In this document: piece by piece, positions 27,193-39,278 of the stretch | Position numbering within the stretch: the first letter of the stretch is position 1 | Layout of the letters: every line of letters starts with the position of its first letter | From: Bryobacterales bacterium | GTDB taxonomy: Bacteria; Acidobacteriota; Terriglobia; Bryobacterales; Bryobacteraceae | Length of the DNA stretch: 64,000 nt | Assembly (NCBI GenBank): GCA_019261985.1 | Contig: JAFAQY010000020.1 | Span: forward strand, 1-64,000 | Reading direction: 5' to 3' | Position numbers and translations under genes: made by a program | The notes under the pieces: generated by a model | Told to the model about the DNA's origin: nothing | The model's input: the letters and a program-made list of their open reading frames with translations, nothing else | Database searches by the model: none

Positions 27193-28013
27193 CGTTTTTC
27201 CATATTCACGATCAGCCCGGCCGGACCGCCGCATTGATTTTGTCCTGGCTGATTTTCGCCGGTGGCATCGCGAGTTATTTTTATGTCGCCATTGAGCGGC
27301 ATCGCGATAATCCCGACGATCGAGTAATGCCGACGATTTCTCAGATGGTTCAAGGCTTCAAAGACGCCGCGATGAAGCCGGCGGAAGAAGATGAAGAGAA
27401 TGCCCCGCACAGCATGTTATGGAAAGATTCGATCGCGACAGGGCGCCGGTTTCTGATCAGCGTTGCGCTTTTATTTCCCGCCGTGTTGATTGGTTTACAT
27501 ATGGCGCTGTTTCCCTACGTCGGCGCGTTATTTTTGCGCTTCTTCCAGTTCTTTGACAAGATCGTCGCGCTTTCGCTGCTCCCGATTATTTTCATCGCGT
27601 TTGGAATTGACGAGCTATCGAAGGTCATGCTGATCGTAATCGGCGTCGCGCCCACGATCATTCTCGACACATTCAATCTCAGTAAAGCCGTGCCGCGTGA
27701 AACCGTCGTCAAAGCATTTACGCTTGGGGCGGGCGACTTCGGGATCGCTTACCGCGTGGTTTTCAAGCAAATTCTTCCGCGCGTTTTAAACAGCATTCGG
27801 CTGAATTTAAAAGCCGTGATGCTGTTTCTATTCGCGGGTGAAATGATCGCCTCCACCGACGGGCTGGCCTATCGCATCGCCCTGCTGCGCCGCCACATGG
27901 GAATGGACACAATCATTCCCTACGTGTTGTGGGTCGCGCTGCTGTTGTTCCTGGTCGATTTAGGAATGAGCCTGCTGAATCGAAAACTACATCCCTGGTT
28001 TCAAGAGACGTGA
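27189..28013 (+). CDS. ABC importer permease of the guanidine/urea-type transporter
   Basis: 274 residues with six or so hydrophobic helices: one near the N-terminus (TAALILSWLIFAGGIASYFYV) and the rest after residue 85. The coupling motif 'EAA' reads AFTLGAGDFGIAYRVVFKQILP, where the loop contacts the ATPase. It belongs to the BPD_transp_1 family of nitrate/taurine permeases. It overlaps the binding-protein gene by four bases and its TGA overlaps the ATPase GTG, so the three genes are translated in step. Confidence 0.88.
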   Translation: MTFFHIHDQPGRTAALILSWLIFAGGIASYFYVAIERHRDNPDDRVMPTISQMVQGFKDAAMKPAEEDEENAPHSMLWKDSIATGRRFLISVALLFPAVLIGLHMALFPYVGALFLRFFQFFDKIVALSLLPIIFIAFGIDELSKVMLIVIGVAPTIILDTFNLSKAVPRETVVKAFTLGAGDFGIAYRVVFKQILPRVLNSIRLNLKAVMLFLFAGEMIASTDGLAYRIALLRRHMGMDTIIPYVLWVALLLFLVDLGMSLLNRKLHPWFQET

Positions 28014-28672
28014 ACATTCAGATTCAAAACGTCTCGGTCGAATATCAACGGCCAATTCTCGAGAACATCGATCTGGAGATCGAGGCCGGGGAATTTGTGT
28101 CGATTGTCGGCCAGACGGGATGCGGCAAATCCACGCTGCTGCGCTTGATCCTGGGCGAGCAGATCCCGTCTCGGGGACGCGTACTCGTGGGTGGAAAGGA
28201 GCGCACGCAACCCGACCCGACGTGCGGTTACGTTCCCCAGAAGTATTCGCTTTTTCCGGATCGAACCGTATTGGGAAACGTGACGTTTGGGTTGAATGGC
28301 CGCGGGGCGCGAGAAACCGCCCTAAAAATGATCCAGCGTACAGGTTTGAAGGAATCGGACGCGGCGAAGTATCCGCATCAGCTTTCCGGCGGCATGCAGC
28401 AGCGCGTTGCGATTGCGCAGGCTTTGGTAATGAATCCGCCGGTGCTGCTGATGGACGAAGCATTCAGCGCGCTCGACCCCGGTACACGCGCGGGAATGCA
28501 ACGTCTGATTAAGGAATTGTGGGAGGAAAGCGGCACTACGATCGTGTTTGTAACGCACAACACGCGGGAAGCCGCCTATTTGGGAACGAGAGTGATTGCG
28601 CTGGCAAACCGCTCTATCGCACTGGATGTCTCCGCTCCCGCGGAAGAAGAATTGGAACATGTCTTTCTATAA
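28010..28672 (+). CDS. ABC importer ATPase of the guanidine/urea-type transporter
   Basis: 220 residues from GTG 28010, which overlaps the permease stop; the longer frame lies inside the permease gene. Walker A GQTGCGKST, Q-loop YVPQKYSLF, signature LSGGMQQR, Walker B VLLMDEAFSALD and the H-loop VTHNTREA are all present. It is the short form of NitD/SsuB-like ATPases. It energises import through the permease at 27189. Its last 14 bases overlap the hydrolase gene. Confidence 0.9.
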   Translation: MNIQIQNVSVEYQRPILENIDLEIEAGEFVSIVGQTGCGKSTLLRLILGEQIPSRGRVLVGGKERTQPDPTCGYVPQKYSLFPDRTVLGNVTFGLNGRGARETALKMIQRTGLKESDAAKYPHQLSGGMQQRVAIAQALVMNPPVLLMDEAFSALDPGTRAGMQRLIKELWEESGTTIVFVTHNTREAAYLGTRVIALANRSIALDVSAPAEEELEHVFL

Positions 28673-29813
28673 AACACACGCGCCACGTTATCGCGAACAC
28701 AACCGTTCACTGCCCGACTTCGCCGATTTGGAAGGCATGCGGGCGCTCCACGAAGAGAATGAGATTCCGCTCAAGCAATGGAAGGAAGAAGTACGCCGGG
28801 GAAAGGAATTTGGGCTTGAATGCGTGGACTCCATCGAAGATAAGAGTGAGATCAGTTGCTTCCAGCGCGGCGAGCTGCCGCACTGGTCCGGCATAAATAC
28901 ATTCCTGAAGACGCACTACCTGGAAGACGTCCGGCAAGTCGGCCAGTATGATGTCGCTTTCATGGGCGTGCCGTTCGATATCGGCACCACATACCGGGCC
29001 GGCACGCGCTTCGGGCCACAGGGGATTCGAAGGATTTCATCGCTATACACAACGTACAACTTCGAGCTCGGCGTAGACCTGCGCGAATCTTTGAAGATGT
29101 GCGATATCGGCGATGTCTTTTGCCCCGCGAACATCACCAAGAGCCACGACCAGATTTCGAAAGGCGTTGCGCACGTGCTTTCCAGCGGCACTCTGCCGAT
29201 GATTATGGGCGGCGATCACTCGATCGGGTATCCGTGCGTGCGCGGCGTGGCGCAATGCGTTGAAGGAAAGGTCGGAATCATCCATTTGGACCGGCACATC
29301 GACACGCAGGAAAAAGACATGGACGAAATCATGCACACTTGTCCGTGGTTTCATGCGACGAACATTCCGAATTGCCCGCCGACGAATCTGGTGCAAGTCG
29401 GCATCGGCGGGTGGCAGGTTCCGCGTCCGGGCGTGAAAAAAGGCCGCGAACGCGGATCGACGGTGCTGACCATCCAAGACATCGAGCGCATCGGCATCGA
29501 TAAAACCGTTGAGATTGCGCTCGAAGTGGCCTGGAAGGGCGCGTCAGCGGTTTATCTGTCGTTCGACGTGGATTCGGTGGACGCGGGCTTCGTTCCGGGC
29601 ACGGGCTGGCCGGAGCCGGGCGGATTTCTACCGCGCGAGGCGCTGGCGATTTTGAAGGGCGTCGCGAAGGAGGGTATCGCGGCCATGGAGGCGGTGGAGG
29701 TCTCCCCGCCCTACGATATCTCCGATATCACGGCGCTTGTCGCCGTCCGAGCCATGGTGGATGTGCTTGCGACAATGGTCAAACATGGCCGCATTGGCGG
29801 AAAGCTCGGCTGA
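28659..29813 (+). CDS. gdmH: Ureohydrolase of the nickel-dependent guanidine hydrolase (GdmH) type
   Basis: 384 residues from ATG 28659. It has the ureohydrolase (arginase/agmatinase) fold with metal ligands in GGDHSIGYP (His187), DRHID (Asp211, His213, Asp215) and SFDVDSVD (Asp303, Asp305). Unlike arginases and agmatinases the second motif is DRHIDTQ rather than DAHxD. There is also a long N-terminal extension (about 95 residues) and GTGWPEPGGFLPRE with Trp317. Those features match, from memory, the cyanobacterial enzyme Sll1077, shown to hydrolyse guanidine to urea and ammonia with nickel. The upstream ABC importer is also found beside cyanobacterial gdmH, which supports the call. Agmatinase or guanidino-acid activity cannot be excluded from sequence. 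No HypA/HypB-like nickel chaperones are adjacent. Confidence 0.82.
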   Translation: MSFYKTHAPRYREHNRSLPDFADLEGMRALHEENEIPLKQWKEEVRRGKEFGLECVDSIEDKSEISCFQRGELPHWSGINTFLKTHYLEDVRQVGQYDVAFMGVPFDIGTTYRAGTRFGPQGIRRISSLYTTYNFELGVDLRESLKMCDIGDVFCPANITKSHDQISKGVAHVLSSGTLPMIMGGDHSIGYPCVRGVAQCVEGKVGIIHLDRHIDTQEKDMDEIMHTCPWFHATNIPNCPPTNLVQVGIGGWQVPRPGVKKGRERGSTVLTIQDIERIGIDKTVEIALEVAWKGASAVYLSFDVDSVDAGFVPGTGWPEPGGFLPREALAILKGVAKEGIAAMEAVEVSPPYDISDITALVAVRAMVDVLATMVKHGRIGGKLG

Positions 29814-31494
29814 AAAGGCAACTCCTGAATTTTTAATTCTTACCGATCTGCCGCGCGGCCACGCGCTGTGGCCTTCAGCTCTTGCGCAGGTGGATGTGAT
29901 CCGGGCGGCTTGCGCTCCGGTGCTGGGGTTCGAGCCGTGCGTGAGGCTCGTTTGTGCGGCGGAGATGCCGGTGCGAGAAGGCGTCGAAACGTTCGTGTTG
30001 CCCGCGGCCCTCGATTTCAGTTTGTGGGAACGCGAGGAGCTTGGGCGAAAGATCGCGGAGGCGCGGCGGGGGCATCCGAAGAACCTAATTTTTCACGACG
30101 ATATCGATCCGGGACATCCGCTGTTGGTAGATGCGCTCGTAGGACAAGCTTCAGCTTGTCTCGCTGGACAAGCTAAAGCTTGTCCTACTTGCGGGTTGGT
30201 TTTTGCGGCTAGCGGGCATGGCGATTCCGCAAGCCGGGCCCAGAGCTATCGCCTGATGCGGCTGATTTGGGAGCAGGCGGGATTCGCGCGCGCGGAAGTT
30301 GGTTTTTTGAGACACGTTCAGCCGTTTTTGGCCCACGTGTTGGAGCGATGTGCTCGCGAGCCGATTCCGTGGGTTGTGCTCTTTCAGGGCCAATGGGAAA
30401 CCGAGCACGTCGAGTACGCGCGGGTGATGGTGGAGAATGTCCGCCGTGCAAACCCGCAACCACAAATCCATTTCGCCGATCCTCCTGGAGCGCACGAACT
30501 ATTCACCGCCTGGTACGCTCAGCGGATCGCCAAGTTGTGGCGCGAGAGGCGCGCTCGCTCGGAGGCGCGCGCGCCATCGCCGAAACGGTCAGCGCCCGAG
30601 CCGCCCGGCTTGCTGAGGTTTGGCGCGGGGACTATCGCTCGAGTGAGCGATCAAGCGCGGATGTCTCGGGTCTTGGAACAAGTCTTGCCCCCGGCGAAGC
30701 CAGATCGGATTTTGGTCAAGGTCACGTGGCACGGATACGCCACAGGAACGTACACGGACCCGGCCGCGCTCGATCTGCTGCTGAGCGCGCTTCCCGCGCC
30801 CGCCATCGTTCTCGAAGGTCACACCAGCAGCCGCAATCTCGGCGGCGCGGAGTTCGATTGGGAGACCGAAGCGAGGGAAAATCGAGCCTGGATTCGCCGG
30901 CAGGAGGCAGAATATCTGCGGCGGACGGGTCTTCAGGAAGTCCTGACCCGACATCGCGCGCAATACGTCAATGTCACCGAAGAGTTTTGGAACGAGGAGT
31001 ACGAAGGCGATCCCGCGAATTTCGTTCCCAGCGTGCTGCGAGAATTGAAAGGCTCGCCAATGCTGAATTTTCCGAAATTCAAAGGCCCCACGCGCCTCGC
31101 CGTCTCTAATATGTTCGGGCTGATTCCGCTTCCGCTAAGGAGCGCCTGGCACGGGCCGAACATCACCTGGTTTGCGCGAGCTTGCTGCAACATGGCGAAA
31201 CTATACAGCGAGCTGTTTGAGCTGTCGGCCGTGGTGGAAGGTCTCTATTCGGCGGTGCGTTGGAACCGCCAGGGATTATATCGAAGCCGCTGGGGCAATT
31301 ACGATTTGATTCACGACGCAGGCTGCGTTACCGCTAGCCCGGGGCTCGCGGCCGCGGATATTCTGGCTGCGCGGCTCCAAGGGCAGAACGTGCACACGAG
31401 CGCTTTTTTCGATGTGGTACGGCAGGAGTTGGGCTGGGATGAGGAGGCCGCGACGGCGGAGCTGCCGGAGGTTCTCAGGATGCTGTTTGTGTGA
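29785..31494 (+). CDS. Fusion of a CbiX-like chelatase region to a DUF362-like domain
   Basis: 569 residues if started at ATG 29785, overlapping gdmH by 29 bases. Residues about 14-240 resemble a CbiX-type class II chelatase: FLILTDLPRGHALWP, LIFHDDIDPGHPLLV, then VFAASGHGDSASRAQSY with His145, and WVVLFQGQWETEHVEY. A basic linker (RRARSEARAPSPKRS) leads to a C-terminal part (about 300-560) like DUF362: RILVKVTWHGYATGTYTDPA, IVLEGHTSSRN, MLNFPKFKGPTRLAVSNMFG. I know of no named protein with this order. Its place as last gene of the GdmH operon suggests a role in metal handling or cofactor supply for the nickel enzyme; that is inference. A palindromic repeat has inserted in frame at residues 119-135. 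Confidence 0.6.
   Translation: MAALAESSAEKATPEFLILTDLPRGHALWPSALAQVDVIRAACAPVLGFEPCVRLVCAAEMPVREGVETFVLPAALDFSLWEREELGRKIAEARRGHPKNLIFHDDIDPGHPLLVDALVGQASACLAGQAKACPTCGLVFAASGHGDSASRAQSYRLMRLIWEQAGFARAEVGFLRHVQPFLAHVLERCAREPIPWVVLFQGQWETEHVEYARVMVENVRRANPQPQIHFADPPGAHELFTAWYAQRIAKLWRERRARSEARAPSPKRSAPEPPGLLRFGAGTIARVSDQARMSRVLEQVLPPAKPDRILVKVTWHGYATGTYTDPAALDLLLSALPAPAIVLEGHTSSRNLGGAEFDWETEARENRAWIRRQEAEYLRRTGLQEVLTRHRAQYVNVTEEFWNEEYEGDPANFVPSVLRELKGSPMLNFPKFKGPTRLAVSNMFGLIPLPLRSAWHGPNITWFARACCNMAKLYSELFELSAVVEGLYSAVRWNRQGLYRSRWGNYDLIHDAGCVTASPGLAAADILAARLQGQNVHTSAFFDVVRQELGWDEEAATAELPEVLRMLFV
30139..30188. repeat. 50-bp palindromic repeat inside the CbiX-DUF362 gene
   Basis: Two 22-base arms (30139-30160 and 30167-30188) are complementary with one mismatch, separated by TCGCTG. 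The outer ends are GTAGGACAAGC and GCTTGTCCTAC. It is translated as VGQASACLAGQAKACPT, a stretch out of character with the surrounding protein. Core and layout resemble the intergenic GCTTCAGC family. Confidence 0.85.
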
Positions 31495-31497
31495 CGA

Positions 31498-32154
31498 TCA
31501 GCGGCTTTCGTCTTCGAGTTCCGCCGGCTCGGCGGCGCCGGCGGGCTCACGCAATTTCGCGAGTGTAGGCGTGTCGAACGAGAAATGCTCGGCCAGAACA
31601 TCGGCTGCGCTGAAGCGCGGTTTCGCGACTCCATCGTTATTGTGATGCCGCGTTTTCGTCAGTATATGGTACAGCTCGTGGGCGATCAAGCGGCCCATCG
31701 CGCGCCCGTAGAGGAACTCCTGCTTATTCTCGTACTTTGATAGCGGGGCAGCCAGCATTCGAGAAAGAGTATCGCATTCGACCCAGCTAAACGGGAGGAC
31801 TTCGCCATCCGAAACCGCAGTTGAGGCCAAAGCGGACGGCGCGGTTAAAGGCGCGACGGGCGTAGAAGGATCCGGCGATTCACAATTGCCGCGAAGCTCA
31901 ACCACGACAATAGGCCCTTCCACGGCATTGGAGCTGCCGCCTGGTAGACTTCGCCACTCGATGTGATATCCGGCAGTTTCCATCAGCGCATTGGCTTCCC
32001 GCTGCATGGCTTGAATAGGCTCGGCGCGCTGACCGGAGGTTGTCCGCAGGTATACAACTACTGGACGTTTCTCCAGACCGACGAGGTCCGGCGAACCGAA
32101 ACATGGAGCGACGCTCAGTAACCCGACGAGGGTGGCAAGTAGGCGCGCAGACAT
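31498..32154 (-). CDS. Secreted HExxH-type putative metalloprotease
   Basis: 218 residues with a signal peptide (MSARLLATLVGLLSVAPCFG). IAHELYHILTKTRHHNNDG contains HExxH (His159, Glu160, His163), followed by His170/171, roughly where a metzincin-like third ligand would be. The sequence before it (FLYGRAMGRLIAHE) is the expected active-site helix. No named family is recognised. It is convergent with the fusion gene, with three bases between stops. Confidence 0.5.
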   Translation of the reverse strand: MSARLLATLVGLLSVAPCFGSPDLVGLEKRPVVVYLRTTSGQRAEPIQAMQREANALMETAGYHIEWRSLPGGSSNAVEGPIVVVELRGNCESPDPSTPVAPLTAPSALASTAVSDGEVLPFSWVECDTLSRMLAAPLSKYENKQEFLYGRAMGRLIAHELYHILTKTRHHNNDGVAKPRFSAADVLAEHFSFDTPTLAKLREPAGAAEPAELEDESR

Positions 32155-32225
32155 GGCGCAAGCACACGAGCATTATACATGCTCGGGCTGGGCGCGCGCT
32201 TGTCACCGGGACCGAAGAATCTCGC

Positions 32226-33254
32226 TTAAGGCTGCTTCGAGCTAAACCTCCATACGTTTCCGTCGCGCAAATTCGAAAGCCAGATAGACCCGTGGGCGAC
32301 CCGAATGGAATCGCCACCCGGGCCGAACCATTGTTTAATGACCGTATTGGTGGCAGGATCGATTTCGGTTATGGGGATCTCGAAAACCGTGGCCCAAACG
32401 TGGCCTTCACCGAACGCGATTTCGCCGCCGGTTCCGGGGACTCCGAGTTCGATATTGGCGATAAGGTTGCCGGATTTCGCGTCCACCCTGGAGACTGTGC
32501 CGTCACCCTGATTCAGGGTCCAGACCGAGCCTGCGCCCGTCGTGAGAAATCGAGGCTGCGGACCGACCTGAACGGAGTGGATAACCGAGTTGGTCTTCGG
32601 GTCCACGCCGCTTAGCATGTTGGAATCCGGGGAGGTGACCCATACCATGCCTTCCCCATAGGTCACTCCGGCGGAGTTCGGCGGCACTGCCACCTGCGCG
32701 ATCACTTTGTTTTGGTTCGCATCGATTTTGGAGAGGACGCCTTTGGGGTCCGTAACCAGCCAGACTCCTTCGGGACTGGCGGCGATACCTCCTTCGCTTG
32801 CGGCGGGACCGATTGCGATCGTGGCGACTACCTGATTTGTCGCGACATCGATTCGCGATACCGTCTTGTCGCCGCAGTTCGGAACCCAGATGCTTCCGAA
32901 ACCGGATGCGAGTCCCGAGCAGGGGCGCTTGCCTACGGTGATTTCCGCGGCGACTGTATTGGTTTTCGCATCGAGCCTGTAGACCGTATTTTTCGGCGCA
33001 TTGGAGACCCATTCGGCATCGGCGGTGGATGCCTGCCAATCCGGCAACCCTCCCGTCTGGAAGATCGCGTCCGGCTTGATGCCGGACATCTCGCGGCGGA
33101 CTTCCAGGGTGGCGACGCCGGGACGCGGTGGCCGTTTGGCGCGCGGCTTCTTCTGGCCATCCGGCGCCGGCGTGGACGAACTGTCTTGCGCGGGCAAGAA
33201 AGCACACGCGGCCGCCGCGAGGAGTGTTGCGAGGATCGGTCGAGCTCTCCGCAT
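32226..33254 (-). CDS. Secreted virginiamycin-B-lyase-like beta-propeller (copy 2)
   Basis: 342 residues from ATG 33254; an Arg/Ser-rich extension upstream is not used. Signal peptide MRRARPILATLLAAAACAFLPAQ, then a basic Pro-rich linker. Blades of the form 'GSIWVPNCGDKTVSRIDVATNQVVATIAIG' repeat about seven times, the YVTN/Vgb propeller. True Vgb lyases have catalytic His/Glu residues that I cannot identify here, so a structural or binding role is as likely. It starts seven bases after its paralogue, so they form a tandem pair. Confidence 0.75.
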   Translation of the reverse strand: MRRARPILATLLAAAACAFLPAQDSSSTPAPDGQKKPRAKRPPRPGVATLEVRREMSGIKPDAIFQTGGLPDWQASTADAEWVSNAPKNTVYRLDAKTNTVAAEITVGKRPCSGLASGFGSIWVPNCGDKTVSRIDVATNQVVATIAIGPAASEGGIAASPEGVWLVTDPKGVLSKIDANQNKVIAQVAVPPNSAGVTYGEGMVWVTSPDSNMLSGVDPKTNSVIHSVQVGPQPRFLTTGAGSVWTLNQGDGTVSRVDAKSGNLIANIELGVPGTGGEIAFGEGHVWATVFEIPITEIDPATNTVIKQWFGPGGDSIRVAHGSIWLSNLRDGNVWRFSSKQP

Positions 33255-33261
33255 GCGGTTG

Positions 33262-34296
33262 CTATTCGGCAAGCGTGGCGATCGCGCGCTTCGGGTCGAT
33301 GCGCGAGACCGTTCCCTTCCCGATATTCGAGAGCCAGATGGCATTAGCCGTGGCCGAGATGAGTCCGCCGCCCTCGCCCCAGAACTGCTGCGCCACTCGT
33401 TCCTTGTCGGTTTCAGGATCGATTCGTGTGAGAGGGAATCCCGTTTGTGTCGCCCACAGAAATCCGGCTCCGAAAGCCAGGTTTCCCCCGGCGTTGGGCA
33501 CAGCGAGATCGAGAGTCTTTATCACCTTATTCGTTTTTGGATCGATGCGATCGATCTTACCTTCCTTTTCGCACAGGACCCAAACGGACCCCGCGCCGAA
33601 GGCCACTGAGCGCGCGCTGGTCGAAACCTCGATACGTTTCTCTACGAGATTTGTTGCGGGGTTAACGCGAAGCAGGCGCGTCTCGGAGGGGCACGTTACC
33701 CAAAGGGAATTCTCGCCGAACGCGATGCTGTTGCAACCCGCGGGAAGGCGCAGCTCGGCGACGACTCGGTTTTGATCGGGGTCGATGCGCGCCAGCGTGG
33801 TTTTGGAGTCGACCAGCATCCAGATGCTATCGGAGTTGGATGCCAACGCCATGCTGACGTCGGCGGATCCGATAGCCAGCGAAGCCGTTGCTTTATTAAT
33901 TTTCGTATCGAACCTGGTCAGCTTCTGCGGGCCGCATTCGGGAATCCACAGGCTGCCGAACGCGACGAGAGTACCGGAGCAGGGCTGCTTCAGGTCCGTT
34001 ATGGGATCGAGAGTTTTATTCGTCTTCGGGTCGATGCGCGCGACGGTACCCTTTGATTTGCTTGCGACGAAGATCGAGTCAGCGGCGTTGACGAAGCCGG
34101 GCGACTCAACCGGGATGTCAGCTTCGAACTTCAGATTCTCGAAAGGCATTTGGATACCCGGAGTCTTGATACCCGCTTTCGGCGCGATAGGAGCCGGAGC
34201 AGCCTTGCTTTTGGCATCGGCCTTAGCCGGATCGGGCGGAGCCGCAATAAGTCCTCCGGTTATGAGACAAACAGTTGCGGCAATAAGCGTGCGCAT
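33262..34296 (-). CDS. Secreted virginiamycin-B-lyase-like beta-propeller (copy 1)
   Basis: 344 residues, signal peptide MRTLIAATVCLITGGLIAA and an Ala/Lys/Pro-rich linker. It carries the same blade pattern as the following gene (FGSLWIPECGPQKLTRFDTK, NSLWVTCPSETRLLRVNPATN, GSVWVLCEKEGKIDRIDPKT), so the two arose by duplication. Shared features include an added Cys pair (LKQPCSG, PECG), which the paralogue has as KRPCSG and PNCG. Both probably act outside the cytoplasm. Function unknown. Confidence 0.75.
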   Translation of the reverse strand: MRTLIAATVCLITGGLIAAPPDPAKADAKSKAAPAPIAPKAGIKTPGIQMPFENLKFEADIPVESPGFVNAADSIFVASKSKGTVARIDPKTNKTLDPITDLKQPCSGTLVAFGSLWIPECGPQKLTRFDTKINKATASLAIGSADVSMALASNSDSIWMLVDSKTTLARIDPDQNRVVAELRLPAGCNSIAFGENSLWVTCPSETRLLRVNPATNLVEKRIEVSTSARSVAFGAGSVWVLCEKEGKIDRIDPKTNKVIKTLDLAVPNAGGNLAFGAGFLWATQTGFPLTRIDPETDKERVAQQFWGEGGGLISATANAIWLSNIGKGTVSRIDPKRAIATLAE

Positions 34297-34585
34297 CTAC
34301 TTCCTCTTCGTGAACGGGTATTGTGTGCGATGCCGGCGTGGGAAATGCGAACGGGGCGGGAAACTGGCGACGAAGCCCGAATGTTTAGTATAGGACAGTT
34401 ATTGGGAGGTTTGCGAGTTCTGGAGCGGATCTCGGCTCTCGAGCAGTTGACAATGTTCTCCCTAGTGCTGTATACAAGTTACCAGCGGTAATCGCCGCCA
34501 CGTCTCTGACGTCCCACGTCGAACTTCGGTAAGCTCCCTCCCCGTCCATTGGGTTTTTACTTCCCTTCAGAGGTGAACGCTTCAA

Positions 34586-37696
<3,111 letters not shown>

Positions 37697-37702
37697 GGAA
37701 AC

Positions 37703-39274
37703 ATGTTCGATCATAAGTCTCCTAATCCTTTAACGCGCCGCGAGGCTTTGCGGCGGGTCGGAAACGGCTTCGGCATGATGGCCTTCGCCGGAATGTTGAA
37801 TCGGTCTTTGCTGCGCGCGGGCGTCTCTACCCCTGACGGCGGTGTAATGACCGCCAAGCTGGATTATCCGCAGCGCGTAAAGCGCGTAATTTTTCTCTTC
37901 ATGAATGGAGGGTGCTCGTCGGTTGACAGCTTCGATCCCAAACCGGCGCTTGAAAAGTACGATGGCCAGCCGCTTCCGGGCGGCGATGTCAAGACCGAGC
38001 GGCGCACGGGCGAGCTGATGAAATCGCCATACAAGTTCAAGAAGTACGGCCAGTGCGGCATGGATTTGAGCGAACTGTGGCCGCACTTGGGCGAGGTAGC
38101 CGACGATATTTGCTGGGTGCGTTCGGTGTATACGGAAATACCGAACCATGAGCCTTCGTGCCTGATGCTCAACACCGGCGCGAACCAGGCGGGACGCCCT
38201 TCCGTCGGCGCGTGGATCACATACGGCTTGGGCACCGAGAATCAAAATCTTCCAGGGTACGTGGTGCTGTGCCCGGACATCCCAACTACTGTCGGGCCGC
38301 CGCTGTGGAGCAACGGATTTTTACCCGCGATTTACCAGGGAACCTACATCTCCAACAAGGTGCAAACCGGGCAGGCTGACGGCATGGATACGGCGGCAGA
38401 GCGCGCGGCCGCGGGCCAGCCCGCGGAAAAGGACCCGGCGCAGCCGATGGAGAAGGATAAAGACGGGAAGGACAAGCCCAAGAAAGTCGTCGTCGAAAAA
38501 GGGTTCGATCCCAAGAAGCTGGTGAGCTACGTCAATAACCCGAAGTTCAGCTTAACCGAACAGCGCCGCGAAATGGATCTGCTGGAGAAAATCGAGGGGA
38601 TCCGGAAGGAAGAAGCCGGGTCGGACGCGCAGGTAGACGCGGTGATCAAGTCGATGGAAGTCGCCTACCGGATGCAGACAGAGGCCCCAGAAGTTTTTGA
38701 CGTGCGGAAGGAATCGCAGGCCACCTTGGATCTTTATGGCCCGGGCGAAGTCGCCCGGGGCGCGCTGACCGCCGTACGGCTCGCCGAGAAGGGCGTGCGC
38801 ATGGTGCAGGTTTATTACTCCAAGGGCGATCCCTGGGACGCCCATGCCGATATCCTGGCGCACAAGACGAATGCGAAGAACTCGGATCAGGCATTCGCGG
38901 CCGTGATTAAAGACTTGAAGTCGCGCGGGCTCTGGAAGGACACGCTAGTGGTCTGCGGCTCGGAATTTGGGCGCACTCCAGTGCGTGAGGTCGGCGGAGG
39001 AGGAAACGGCGGAATCAAGCGCGGCCGCGATCACAATCCGTTTGGATTCACGATGTGGCTGGCTGGCGGAGCTGTGAAGGGCGGCACGATATACGGCGCC
39101 ACGGACGATTTCGGGTTTAAGGCTGTGGAAAAACCGACCCATGTGCACGATATACATGCCACGATTCTTTACTTAATGGGGATCGACCATAAGAAGCTCA
39201 CGTACCGGTATAGCGGGCGGGATTTCCGGCTGACGGATGTCGCCGGAAATGTGCTGCATGATCTGGTTGCATAA
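37703..39274 (+). CDS. DUF1501 sulfatase-like exported protein
   Basis: 523 residues. The N-terminus NPLTRREALRRVGNGFGMMA is a twin-arginine signal. Family motifs include VKRVIFLFMNGGCSSVDSFDPKP, LWPHLGEVADDICWVRSVYT, SCLMLNTG and TLVVCGSEFGRTP near the C-terminus, as in the alkaline-phosphatase-like DUF1501 fold. A charged insertion (EKDKDGKDKPKKVVVEKG, about 250-270) is added. Six bases separate it from the PSCyt1 gene, so the two are co-expressed. Confidence 0.9.
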   Translation: MFDHKSPNPLTRREALRRVGNGFGMMAFAGMLNRSLLRAGVSTPDGGVMTAKLDYPQRVKRVIFLFMNGGCSSVDSFDPKPALEKYDGQPLPGGDVKTERRTGELMKSPYKFKKYGQCGMDLSELWPHLGEVADDICWVRSVYTEIPNHEPSCLMLNTGANQAGRPSVGAWITYGLGTENQNLPGYVVLCPDIPTTVGPPLWSNGFLPAIYQGTYISNKVQTGQADGMDTAAERAAAGQPAEKDPAQPMEKDKDGKDKPKKVVVEKGFDPKKLVSYVNNPKFSLTEQRREMDLLEKIEGIRKEEAGSDAQVDAVIKSMEVAYRMQTEAPEVFDVRKESQATLDLYGPGEVARGALTAVRLAEKGVRMVQVYYSKGDPWDAHADILAHKTNAKNSDQAFAAVIKDLKSRGLWKDTLVVCGSEFGRTPVREVGGGGNGGIKRGRDHNPFGFTMWLAGGAVKGGTIYGATDDFGFKAVEKPTHVHDIHATILYLMGIDHKKLTYRYSGRDFRLTDVAGNVLHDLVA

Positions 39275-39278
39275 CCTC

